In this document: piece after piece, positions 45,600 to 53,847 of the stretch
Layout of the letters: the number at the start of each line of letters is the position of its first letter
Numbering within the stretch: the stretch's first letter is position 1
Assembly: GCA_964611525.1 (NCBI GenBank)
Contig: CAZTAL010000141.1
Span: forward strand, 9,571 to 73,570
Reading direction: 5' to 3'
DNA length: 64,000 bases
Source: JAAYJR01 sp964611525
GTDB lineage: Bacteria > Bacteroidota > Bacteroidia > Bacteroidales > Prolixibacteraceae
The notes under the pieces: generated by a model
Databases searched by the model: none
The model's input: only the letters and a program-made list of their open reading frames with translations
Told to the model about the DNA's origin: nothing
Made by a program: the position numbers and the translations under genes

Positions 45600-46565
45600 C
45601 TAACCGTTCTTAGCTTCTTTTACAGCCTGTGTCATAGCAGGTAAAACCTTAAGAGCATCCCCTATAATACCGTAATCTGCATATTCAAAAACCGGGGCAT
45701 CGGGATCAGTATTTATGGCTACGATACATTTCGAAGAACTTACTCCTGCCATATGCTGTATTGCCCCTGAGATACCTGCGGCAATATAAAGGTTAGGGCC
45801 AATGATCTTACCGGTTTGTCCGGTATGTTCCTCATGAGGGCGCCATCCCTCATCAGATACCGGACGAGAACATGCAACAGCTGCTCCCAACGCATCTGCC
45901 AGATCCTGGATAGCATCCCAGTTCTCGGATGAACCCATGCCGCGGCCCCCAGAAACAACTATTTCAGCATCAGTAAGCAAGATTTTGCCAACCTGCTTCC
46001 TGATATCTTTTACAACAGTAACAGATTCATCCACCTCAACCTTAAAAGGTTCAATATTTGCCTCATTTTTAGTTTCAACCACTTCAAAAGAGTTTTGCAT
46101 CAATGTTAAAATCTTAACGCTTGTTTTCAGCACAACATTTGCAAAAGCTTTCCCTGAAAAAACCTTTTTACGAACTGTAAAAGGATCAGTTGAAACAGGA
46201 AGTTCAATAACACCCGCTCCGCAGGCTGACTTTAAACTGACTGCAAGTCTTGGCGCTATAGCTTTCCCTGTATTGTTATGGGAAATCACAACAACTTCCG
46301 CTTCTTCCTCAGCAGCAACCTGAGATAAAATACTGGTAAATATCTGGTTGTCAAGTCCCTGTATCTTTTCATCTTCTACTTTTAAAATCTTCCCGGCTCC
46401 GTAATTACCCAGTTTATTTAACTCGGGATCATCAACATTTCCTATGGAAACAACAGACAAACCGGTTCCGAGCATCTCAGCTACCTTAGCACCATATGAA
46501 ACCAGTTCAAATGATGATTTTTTAAACTTTCCATCCCAATTTTCAGCATATACTAAAACTGACAT
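45600..46565 (-). CDS. etfA: Electron transfer flavoprotein alpha subunit
   Basis: EtfA holds the FAD of the ETF heterodimer. The 321 residues have the N-terminal domain (MSVLVYAENWDGKFKKSSFE) and the FAD-binding C-terminal domain with VVSGGRGMGSSENWDAIQDL, GQTGKIIGPNLYIAAGISGA, IQHMAGVSSSKCIVAINTD and EYADYGIIGDALKVLP. It follows etfB by 34 bp on the minus strand. Confidence 0.95.
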   Translation of the reverse strand: MSVLVYAENWDGKFKKSSFELVSYGAKVAEMLGTGLSVVSIGNVDDPELNKLGNYGAGKILKVEDEKIQGLDNQIFTSILSQVAAEEEAEVVVISHNNTGKAIAPRLAVSLKSACGAGVIELPVSTDPFTVRKKVFSGKAFANVVLKTSVKILTLMQNSFEVVETKNEANIEPFKVEVDESVTVVKDIRKQVGKILLTDAEIVVSGGRGMGSSENWDAIQDLADALGAAVACSRPVSDEGWRPHEEHTGQTGKIIGPNLYIAAGISGAIQHMAGVSSSKCIVAINTDPDAPVFEYADYGIIGDALKVLPAMTQAVKEAKNG

Positions 46566-46599
46566 ATTTTATGTTTTTATTATTCTGAATAAAATTATA

Positions 46600-47346
46600 T
46601 TAAAGAACTTTAGCTTCATTTTGAAGCATATCAATCAATTTGTTAATTTCATCCGCGTCTACAATTTTACATGGCGGTTTAGGTTTCGGAATTTCAAAAC
46701 TCACATAATCGGTAAGAGGATCTACTTTAATGGGGGAAACAACATTCAACGGCTTTTTGCGTGCCATCATAATTCCCCTCATAGCTGCTATGCGCGGCTC
46801 TTTAGCAATACCTTTCTGCACAATAGCAATAAAAGGCACAGGAACAGTGACATCCTCTTTTCCACCTTCAATATCACGGGTAAGTATTACTTCATCTCCA
46901 TTGAGAGTCAACCCTGAAACAGATGAAACAGATGGAATTCCGAGGAGTTCGGCCAGCATGCCGCCTGTCATTGATCCGTTGTAATCACTAGATTCGATCC
47001 CTGCCAGAATTATATCAAAATTCTGGTCTTTCAATACTTCCGCTATCATAAATGCAACAGAATATGCATCCTGAGGATCAGCATCCACCCTGATAGCCTC
47101 ATCTGCTCCAATTGCAAGAGCCTTTCGCATGGTTGGTTCTGCATCCTTTTCTCCTACTGTAATAACTGTAACGGAATCTACCGAATTACCATTATCTTCC
47201 TTCAATTGAATCGCCCGGGTGAGGGCAAGTTCATCCCACGGATTTATAATCCATTGAATTCCCGTTTTATCGAGAGCGGTACCATCAGCAAATTTTACCA
47301 TGGTAGTTGTATCCGGCACATTTCCCAGACAAACTAATATCTTCAT
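46600..47346 (-). CDS. etfB: Electron transfer flavoprotein beta subunit
   Basis: EtfB pairs with EtfA and carries AMP or a second FAD. The 248 residues show MKILVCLGNVPDTTTMVKFA, INPWDELALTRAIQLKE, the nucleotide-site DIILAGIESSDYNGSMTGGM and a signature LTRDIEGGKEDVTVPVPFI. It is the first gene of the block etfB-etfA-membrane reductase-CCG protein-acyl-CoA dehydrogenase, with a strong promoter 87 bp upstream. Bifurcating and non-bifurcating Etf types cannot be separated by reading. Confidence 0.95.
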   Translation of the reverse strand: MKILVCLGNVPDTTTMVKFADGTALDKTGIQWIINPWDELALTRAIQLKEDNGNSVDSVTVITVGEKDAEPTMRKALAIGADEAIRVDADPQDAYSVAFMIAEVLKDQNFDIILAGIESSDYNGSMTGGMLAELLGIPSVSSVSGLTLNGDEVILTRDIEGGKEDVTVPVPFIAIVQKGIAKEPRIAAMRGIMMARKKPLNVVSPIKVDPLTDYVSFEIPKPKPPCKIVDADEINKLIDMLQNEAKVL

Positions 47347-47432
47347 TTGTTTAAATCTTTTAAAAAAAATATTTTTATATATAAGCTTGAAAAGACAGAA
47401 ATATAATTGTTTTAGCTTAATAAAATTGTGGA

Positions 47433-47463
47433 CAAATATAAAAACTGAGTTTGTAGAAACAAA
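47433..47463 (-). promoter_or_regulatory. Promoter of the etf block
   Basis: Minus-strand -7 box TATATTTG (47440-47433) and TTTG (47463-47460) with a 19-bp spacer, the consensus spacing. It is the best promoter match in the window. Confidence 0.7.
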
Positions 47464-47640
47464 GTGCGCATTATACAGGTATTATATCATTATTTTAAAG
47501 TAAAGCCTCAAAAAATGTACGACTGATAAAAATGAAGCCATTAAAAGCAATAACAGTAATACTTTAAAACAATTAACCAATTATTTCAAAAAGTTCTTAA
47601 TGATCAATCACCAAGCATTTATTTATAATTATTCTAAATA

Positions 47641-47808
47641 ATGCCACAAAAACATACTTCTTATGATAAAGACGTCGTATATCCTGAAATTTTACCAAAA
47701 GAATATCAAGCCATGTATAAAAAATTGGGCTGGGTCCCTGCATTAAAAAATTGTCAGTTCAGGTTTATCTCGACCTGTCCTGCTGACCTTGTATCAACAA
47801 CATCATAG
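47641..47808 (+). CDS. Short ORF, 55 aa, doubtful
   Basis: ATG 47641 opens a frame (MPQKHTSYDKDVVYPEILPK...) that ends TAG 47808. The first ~38 codons look coding-like, but the last 18 run antisense through the tail of the small minus-strand gene that follows. It could be the 5' remnant of a truncated gene. No promoter or ribosome site is convincing. Confidence 0.25.
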   Translation: MPQKHTSYDKDVVYPEILPKEYQAMYKKLGWVPALKNCQFRFISTCPADLVSTTS

Positions 47809-47975
47809 GAGTAGGCAAAATCAATAATCTTGCAAATAATCTTTTCAGAAGGGAAAAATCCGTCTCTTATTCCTGCCATATCATTATTCTCAAACTCTTC
47901 AAGAGAAATATTATCACATGGGGACTTAAAATAAATTTTTTTAATAAAAAAGAAAAAAGTAGAATCATTTTTCAT
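47754..47975 (-). CDS. Small conserved-looking protein of unknown function
   Basis: The frame encodes about 73 residues from Met (MKNDSTFFFFIKKIYFKSPC) and ends with KIIDFAYSYDVVDTRSAGQV followed by EINLN, a tail I associate with short Bacteroidota proteins of unknown role. An earlier in-frame ATG at 47993 falls inside a hairpin that appears to end the upstream sigma-factor gene, so the start at 47975 is preferred. It lies downstream of the ECF sigma gene on the same strand. Confidence 0.5.
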   Translation of the reverse strand: MKNDSTFFFFIKKIYFKSPCDNISLEEFENNDMAGIRDGFFPSEKIICKIIDFAYSYDVVDTRSAGQVEINLN

Positions 47976-47991
47976 AGGCATTCTCTGTTTC

Positions 47992-48012
47992 AAAACAGAA
48001 CGTCCCTGTTTT
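47992..48012 (-). terminator. Hairpin after the ECF sigma gene
   Basis: AAAACAG (48012-48006 read on minus) and CTGTTTT (47998-47992) form a 7-bp stem with a 7-nt loop ending in four T residues, 23 bp after the sigma-factor stop. A moderately good intrinsic terminator. Confidence 0.5.
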
Positions 48013-48034
48013 ATTAATATTGTGTTAAGAATTA

Positions 48035-48628
48035 TTAATTTCGAGTTAAAGTCAGATTCTTTTTATTTATTAACTTTCTCAAATTAATTAATGCATAACG
48101 CATACGTCCCAATGCCGTATTGATGCTTACTCCGGTTTGATCTGCAATTTCTTTAAAACTGAGCCCCATATAATGTCTCATATAGATAACCTGCTGCTGA
48201 TCTTCCGGAAGTTCCTTGATCAACTCCCTGACTTCTCTTAATATCTGGTTATTAACCATATGATCTTCAATTGTGTCTTCGGAATATTTGCGGGAATTAA
48301 AAATATCTATCTCCATACTGTCGTTAGAAACGGTACCCTGCAACTTCTCTTTCCTGAAATGATCAATTATAAGATTATGGGCTATACGCAGAACCCATGA
48401 AACAAATTTTCCGTTTTCCACATATTTACCACGCTTCAGGGATTTTATCACTTTTATAAATGTTTCCTGAAAGATATCTTCGGCTAATTCCTGATTTTTC
48501 ACTATAAGCAAAATATAAGAATATATCCTGCTTTTATGCCTGTTAATTAAGATCTCAAGTGAAGACTGGTCGCCATCAATAAACTGTTGAACGAGTTCAT
48601 TATCGTTCAGTAAATTTGTTCTGAACAT
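48035..48628 (-). CDS. ECF-type RNA polymerase sigma factor
   Basis: The 197-residue protein has sigma-70 region 2 (LINRHKSRIYSYILLIVKNQ, AEDIFQETFIKVIKSL, FVSWVLRIAHNLIIDHFRKE) and region 4 (LPEDQQQVIYMRHYMGLSFK and EIADQTGVSINTALGRMRYA). It directs RNA polymerase to a specific set of promoters. No anti-sigma gene is adjacent, unlike FecI-type SusCD systems, so it is probably a housekeeping-type ECF factor. It is divergent from uvrA with 155 bp between starts. Confidence 0.92.
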   Translation of the reverse strand: MFRTNLLNDNELVQQFIDGDQSSLEILINRHKSRIYSYILLIVKNQELAEDIFQETFIKVIKSLKRGKYVENGKFVSWVLRIAHNLIIDHFRKEKLQGTVSNDSMEIDIFNSRKYSEDTIEDHMVNNQILREVRELIKELPEDQQQVIYMRHYMGLSFKEIADQTGVSINTALGRMRYALINLRKLINKKNLTLTRN

Positions 48629-48683
48629 TACTTTCTATTTTTTTTACAAAAAGTAAAGTTGTTCGATAGGCGTCCTTTTTAAA

Positions 48684-48711
48684 TTTGAAGTAAAACTATT
48701 TTTTAATTTTG
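48684..48711 (+). promoter_or_regulatory. Candidate promoter of uvrA
   Basis: TTTG (48684-48687) and an exact TAATTTTG -7 box (48704-48711) with a 16-bp spacer, giving a ~65-nt leader before ATG 48784. Confidence 0.5.
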
Positions 48712-48783
48712 CATGGTAAAAATCTTACTTTTTATTGAGAAATACAAGTTTTTTTAATAAAATTTAGAATCGGGGCTCATACA

Positions 48784-51585
48784 ATGTCATCGATAAAAAC
48801 AGATAAATATATAACAATTCAAGGTGCAAGGGTTAACAACTTAAAAAATATAAGTCTGGAAATACCTATAAACCAGTTCATTGTTATTACCGGAGTTTCA
48901 GGCTCAGGTAAATCCTCATTAGCTTTCGACACACTTTTTGCTGAAGGACAAAGACGTTATGTAGAAAGCCTTTCTTCTTATGCAAGGCAATTTCTGGGAA
49001 GAATTAACAAGCCTGAGGTTGATTTTATCAAAGGAATACCACCCGCTATTGCCATAGAACAAAAGGTCAATACCAGAAATCCCCGGTCTACTGTTGGCAC
49101 CTCAACCGAAATATACGATTATCTTAAGTTGCTCTATGCCAGGACTGGCAAAACATTTTCTCCCATCTCAGGCAAAGAGGTAATGAGACACCGGGTATCG
49201 GATGTAGTGGATTACATTTATTCTTTCACGCCGGAAAGTCGTATTATGATTGTGACGCCACTGACAACCAAAAACGGCCGTTCAGTGCAAAAAGAAGCTG
49301 AATTATTAATGCAACAGGGTTTTACCCGTCTTGAAATAAATGATAAAATTTTTAAGATTGATGATTTTTTAAATTGGGATGATGAAAAACTTTGTATCAA
49401 TGGGTGCAATGTTGTTATTGACAGACTTGCCGTCAAAAATGATGAAGATACACGGGAAAGAATAGCCGACTCAATTCAGACTGCATTTTATGAGGGACAT
49501 GGAAAATGTATAGTCAAGGTTTATATAAATAATGAAATTATTAAACACCATTTTTCTAACAGGTTTGAAGCAGATGGCATTGAATTTGAAGAGCCGACGA
49601 TCCATACATTTAGTTTTAATAATCCTGTAGGGGCATGTCCTTTATGTGAAGGGTATGGTAAAATAATAGGTATTGATGAAGAACTCGTTATCCCCAACAA
49701 ATCATTATCAATATATCAGGATGCCATAGCCTGCTGGCGTGGTGAGAAAATGGGCAAATGGAAAAACAGGCTAATATATTCAGCCGATAAATTTAACTTT
49801 CCGATCCATAAGCCTTTTTACGAGCTTACAGAAGAACAAAAAGCTTTACTATGGACCGGCAACAGCTATTTTAAAGGACTAAACAGATTTTTCAAATACC
49901 TTGAGGAAAAAAGTTATAAAATTCAGTACAGGGTAATGCTCTCAAGATACCGTGGTAAAACAATCTGCCCAATGTGCAAAGGATCCCGATTGAAAAAGGA
50001 GGCAGGTTATATAAAAGTTGGTGGCAAATCACTACAGGAGCTTGTATTGATAACGGTTTCGGAATTAAAACAATTTTTTTCGGACCTTAAACTAAGCAAA
50101 CACGATAAAGAAATAGCAAAACGTATACTGACTGAGATAAAAAGCAGGCTTAATTTTTTGTGTGATGTAGGTCTGGGTTATCTTACCCTCAACAGGCTTT
50201 CATCAAGTCTTTCAGGCGGTGAGTCACAAAGAATAAACCTGGCCACCTCATTAGGAAGCACCCTTGTTGGATCACTTTATATACTGGATGAGCCAAGCAT
50301 CGGACTTCATCCCCGTGATACACAAAAACTAATAAAAGTTCTCCGCATGTTACAAAAAACAGGGAACACGGTGATAGTTGTAGAACATGACGAAGAAATT
50401 ATTCGAGCTTCTGACCGGATAATCGATATTGGCCCTTTTGCTGGCCACCACGGAGGTAAAATTATATTTCAGGGTGACCATAAAAAAATTAATGAACACC
50501 ATGACAGTCTGACCGCACGTTACCTTAACGGTACTGAAAAAATAGAAGTACCCGCTCAACGAAGAAAATGGAGTAATTTCATTGAAGTATTGGGAGCTAG
50601 ACAAAATAATCTGAAAAATCTGAGGGTGAAATTTCCCCTAAATATTTTAACGGTAGTAACCGGCGTCAGCGGATCAGGTAAATCATCGCTTATTTCAGAA
50701 ATACTATTTCCGGCTTTAACAAAAATTTTGGGAGGATATGGTAAAAAAGCAGGACTACACGATGCAATCCTGGGCGACTATAAAATGATTAATTCGGTTG
50801 AATTCATAGACCAGAATCCTATTGGAAAATCATCCCGCTCAAATCCTGTAACCTACCTTAAAGCCTACGATGAAATAAGAAAATTGTTCGCATCCCAACA
50901 GTCAGCCATAATGCAAAAATTAAAGCCACATCATTTTTCATTTAATGTTGACGGTGGCAGGTGCGATGAATGCAAAGGAGAGGGAATAATCAAGGTTGAA
51001 ATGCAATTTCTTGCAGATGTATATCTTACATGTGAAAGTTGTAGAGGGAAACGGTTTAAGGAAAATATACTGAAAATTAAATACAAAGAGAAAAACATTA
51101 ATGATATTCTAAATCTTACTGTTAACGAAGCAATAGAATTGTTTTCTTCGGAAGATTCTTCAACCGAAAATAAAATCGTAAGACGACTGAAACCTCTGCA
51201 TAATGTAGGCTTGGGCTATATAAAACTCGGTCAGTCATCGAGCACCCTGTCGGGTGGTGAAAGCCAAAGGGTGAAATTGGCTTCTTTTCTCGCTCATGAA
51301 AAAGATGAACCTGCTTTGTTCATATTTGATGAACCAACTACCGGGCTACACTTTCATGATATACGTCAGCTTCTCGATTCATTTAATACTCTAATCAGCA
51401 GGGGACATTCAATTATTATAATAGAGCATAATCCCGAAATAATCAAATCGGCCGACTGGATAATCGATTTGGGTCCCGAAGGAGGTGACAAGGGCGGCCA
51501 CATGGTTTTTGCCGGTACACCCGAAGACCTGGTTAAGTCAGATAAATCTTTTACCGGTCAGGCGCTGAAGAGTAAACTTAAATAG
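48784..51585 (+). CDS. uvrA: Excinuclease ABC subunit A
   Basis: UvrA scans DNA for bulky lesions in nucleotide-excision repair. The 933-residue protein has two ABC modules: Walker A GVSGSGKSSLAFDTLFAEGQ near residue 39 and GVSGSGKSSLISE near 626, with signatures SSLSGGESQRINLATSLGST and STLSGGESQRVKLASFL and Walker B LYILDEPSIGLHPRD and FIFDEPTTGLHFHD. Zinc-type CxxC pairs occur in CPLCEGYGKI...CPMCKG and CDECKGEG...CESCRG. Length is normal. It has its own promoter, divergent from the ECF sigma gene. Confidence 0.97.
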   Translation: MSSIKTDKYITIQGARVNNLKNISLEIPINQFIVITGVSGSGKSSLAFDTLFAEGQRRYVESLSSYARQFLGRINKPEVDFIKGIPPAIAIEQKVNTRNPRSTVGTSTEIYDYLKLLYARTGKTFSPISGKEVMRHRVSDVVDYIYSFTPESRIMIVTPLTTKNGRSVQKEAELLMQQGFTRLEINDKIFKIDDFLNWDDEKLCINGCNVVIDRLAVKNDEDTRERIADSIQTAFYEGHGKCIVKVYINNEIIKHHFSNRFEADGIEFEEPTIHTFSFNNPVGACPLCEGYGKIIGIDEELVIPNKSLSIYQDAIACWRGEKMGKWKNRLIYSADKFNFPIHKPFYELTEEQKALLWTGNSYFKGLNRFFKYLEEKSYKIQYRVMLSRYRGKTICPMCKGSRLKKEAGYIKVGGKSLQELVLITVSELKQFFSDLKLSKHDKEIAKRILTEIKSRLNFLCDVGLGYLTLNRLSSSLSGGESQRINLATSLGSTLVGSLYILDEPSIGLHPRDTQKLIKVLRMLQKTGNTVIVVEHDEEIIRASDRIIDIGPFAGHHGGKIIFQGDHKKINEHHDSLTARYLNGTEKIEVPAQRRKWSNFIEVLGARQNNLKNLRVKFPLNILTVVTGVSGSGKSSLISEILFPALTKILGGYGKKAGLHDAILGDYKMINSVEFIDQNPIGKSSRSNPVTYLKAYDEIRKLFASQQSAIMQKLKPHHFSFNVDGGRCDECKGEGIIKVEMQFLADVYLTCESCRGKRFKENILKIKYKEKNINDILNLTVNEAIELFSSEDSSTENKIVRRLKPLHNVGLGYIKLGQSSSTLSGGESQRVKLASFLAHEKDEPALFIFDEPTTGLHFHDIRQLLDSFNTLISRGHSIIIIEHNPEIIKSADWIIDLGPEGGDKGGHMVFAGTPEDLVKSDKSFTGQALKSKLK

Positions 51586-51600
51586 TTGTAACCCTTTATA

Positions 51601-52953
51601 TCAGTCACCGTTTTCAAGTTCGGGTAATTTTCTCCATGCACGTAACAAAAACCATACTACAACAAATGCTGACATAGTATCAGCAATAGGATAGGATAAC
51701 CAAATACCATTAATACCCCAAAAAACCGGTAATATAAAAAATAATGGAATAAGTCCGATAACCTGGCGAAACAAGGTTGTAAACATAGCAATTTTTGCTT
51801 TCCCTATGGACTGGAAAAAATGGGAAGCCACTACCTGAAAACCTACAAAAGGAAAAGCTAGCACTACCATCCGAAGTCCGTTTACAGCAATATTAAATAA
51901 CTCGACACTCTCATCATTAAAAACCCTTACAATTATTCCCGGTATCGATTCTATTAATATAAACGCCGCTAAAGAAACAAGGGTAGCCGCGATAAGAGAA
52001 ATCCGGAGAGCTTCTTTAACACGCCTTACGGATCTGGCTCCGTAATTAAAACCTATAATAGGCTGTGAGGCCATATTTATAGCCACAATAGCCATAATTA
52101 CCAGTGAAATTACTGAATTAACGATACCCATTGCACCAACAGCAAGATCACCTCCGAAATCAATTAACTTCTTGTTAAGCAGACCATGCACAAGGCTGCT
52201 GGCCATCTGCATTGAGAATGGGGCCATTCCTATGGCTATGATCTCAAAAAATATCCCCAAATTGATACGCATATATTTATTTCTGAGCTTGACAACTGAA
52301 CGCTTTCCCCTAAAATGAGCAATAACCCAGACCATTAAAATGAACATGGAAATAATAGTGGCATAGGCTGCCCCCCTCACTCCCATGTCAAGCCAAAAAA
52401 TAAATACCGTATCTAATATGATATTAGACCCTGCACTCAGTATCATTGACAACATAGCTATCCGTGCATTCCCCTCAGATCTTATCACATTATTCAGAGA
52501 AAAACCGACGACCATAAAAGTAACACCGGCAATGATAATATTCAGATATTCGTTTGCATATCGAAATGTCTCTTCATTGGCTCCGAAAGAACGTAATATA
52601 GGTTTTTTCAGGATATAGATTATTATCATTATAAGCACAGAAACTATCAACATAAAAATAAAACCCGTTCCCAGTGTTTGTTCCGCCCTGTCCAAATCTT
52701 TTTTCCCCATATTTAAAGAAATATAAACACCTGTACCAATTCCTATCAGCATACTAAATCCCATCATTATCAACATAATAGGATAAATAACCGAAACACC
52801 CGATAATGCCTCAGCTCCAACCCCCTGTCCGATAAATATCCGGTCTACTATATTATACAAGGCATTCACAAACACACCCACAAATGCCGGAACAAAATAT
52901 TTCAGCATCAACTGGCCAATATTAGTTTCCCTGAGCTCTTCAATATTTTTCAT
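51601..52953 (-). CDS. MATE-family multidrug/Na+ antiporter
   Basis: The ~450-residue, 12-helix transporter exports cationic drugs or metabolites in exchange for Na+ or H+. It begins MKNIEELRETNIGQLMLKYF and has the MATE signatures NALYNIVDRIFIGQGVGAEA, GTGVYISLNMGKKD and SQPIIGFNYGARSVRRV (the internal repeat). I start at ATG 52953; a TTG three codons earlier (52962) overlaps a TACCTTTG promoter box (52967-52960), which would make the message nearly leaderless. It converges on uvrA with a 15-bp gap. Confidence 0.9.
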   Translation of the reverse strand: MKNIEELRETNIGQLMLKYFVPAFVGVFVNALYNIVDRIFIGQGVGAEALSGVSVIYPIMLIMMGFSMLIGIGTGVYISLNMGKKDLDRAEQTLGTGFIFMLIVSVLIMIIIYILKKPILRSFGANEETFRYANEYLNIIIAGVTFMVVGFSLNNVIRSEGNARIAMLSMILSAGSNIILDTVFIFWLDMGVRGAAYATIISMFILMVWVIAHFRGKRSVVKLRNKYMRINLGIFFEIIAIGMAPFSMQMASSLVHGLLNKKLIDFGGDLAVGAMGIVNSVISLVIMAIVAINMASQPIIGFNYGARSVRRVKEALRISLIAATLVSLAAFILIESIPGIIVRVFNDESVELFNIAVNGLRMVVLAFPFVGFQVVASHFFQSIGKAKIAMFTTLFRQVIGLIPLFFILPVFWGINGIWLSYPIADTMSAFVVVWFLLRAWRKLPELENGD

Positions 52954-53095
52954 TTCCTGCAAAGGTATATATTTAAGATATTATTTGTCCCATACACATT
53001 TGTTATATTTACCTTCATAAAATGATTAATTTTGCTTATCCGGCAATCATTGATTTGAGAACTTTTGTAAAAATAATATTACTGGTATACCCCGG

Positions 53096-53584
53096 TTGGC
53101 TCTTTTATGGGATGCTCCGTATCTTATAGCAGGCCTTTCCTCGGCCATACCCTTAAAAAATATCTCCTTATATGAAAATATCCGTGCCGGGCAATTGCCA
53201 AATAGTTTTACTTTCTATTTCGCAAAAAAAATCAAAGGGAAATTAAAAGGTCTTACCTCACGACAATACCTTGCCACTCCGGAAATAGCCGTTTTATTAT
53301 CTGAAAATACATTGATTATGTTTACAGGTATGAGGATAGAGTTACCCAAAAAAACATACGGGTTATTTGTACAAAACAATTTCATACGACATCAGTATGG
53401 CCTCACTGTCCTGGCAGGCTGGAAATTAAACAATTTACGGATAAATTTTTCCGCAGGTTGTTCTTATTCGGTGCCACATAATAAACCTTCCCTTCATGGC
53501 GAAGTGAATCTTGGCTTTATTATCCCTTCGTTACAAAACGAAAAAGGAAATCCATGGAGTCGATTAAAAAATGGTATTAATTAA
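53096..53584 (+). CDS. Fragmentary protein of unknown function
   Basis: A 162-codon frame without an ATG start (first usable codon TTG 53096; in-frame stop at ~53047). It reads LLWDAPYLIAGLSSAIPLKN and beta-like segments FGLFVQNNFIRHQYGLTVLA-type and NFSAGCSYSVPHNKPSLHGE. A separate short frame from ATG 53023 encodes a hydrophobic N-terminus (LRTFVKIILLVYPGWLF) that could be its frameshifted signal sequence. This may be a decayed or frameshifted outer-membrane gene. I do not recognise the family. Confidence 0.4.
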   Translation: MALLWDAPYLIAGLSSAIPLKNISLYENIRAGQLPNSFTFYFAKKIKGKLKGLTSRQYLATPEIAVLLSENTLIMFTGMRIELPKKTYGLFVQNNFIRHQYGLTVLAGWKLNNLRINFSAGCSYSVPHNKPSLHGEVNLGFIIPSLQNEKGNPWSRLKNGIN

Positions 53585-53633
53585 AATTCGTTTATAAAGT
53601 CCACCGAAATAATTATGTTTATCCTCTAAATGA

Positions 53634-53792
53634 TTATTTATGAGTCTGAATATCAGTAGACTCCTTTTCATCCATCTGCCATGGTACAACAAACCGCTCA
53701 TGAGTGATTTCATGCCTTACCGACCTGTAGTAATATCCCCGGTAAGGATTTTTGCTTTCATATTCCGTTTTTATCTTACTAATTGTTTTCAT
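53634..53792 (-). CDS. Small protein, 52 aa, unknown
   Basis: Minus-strand ATG 53792 to TAA 53634 encodes MKTISKIKTEYESKNPYRGY followed by a charged, aromatic-rich stretch (YYRSVRHEITHERFVVPWQM) and a polar end. Composition is protein-like and no competing gene on the other strand is credible. It follows the dihydroorotate-dehydrogenase-like gene by 55 bp and may be co-transcribed. No family is recognised. Confidence 0.5.
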   Translation of the reverse strand: MKTISKIKTEYESKNPYRGYYYRSVRHEITHERFVVPWQMDEKESTDIQTHK

Positions 53793-53847
53793 AGTTATAC
53801 TTTAAACGAAATTGAACGGCCAATTGTTTCAGAATTATTGGATATTT

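Noticed and set aside
48035..48628. Sigma factor as a FecI-type regulator of the SusC/SusD genes
   Set aside because: No anti-sigma gene is adjacent, and the SusC protein lacks the N-terminal signalling domain such systems need.
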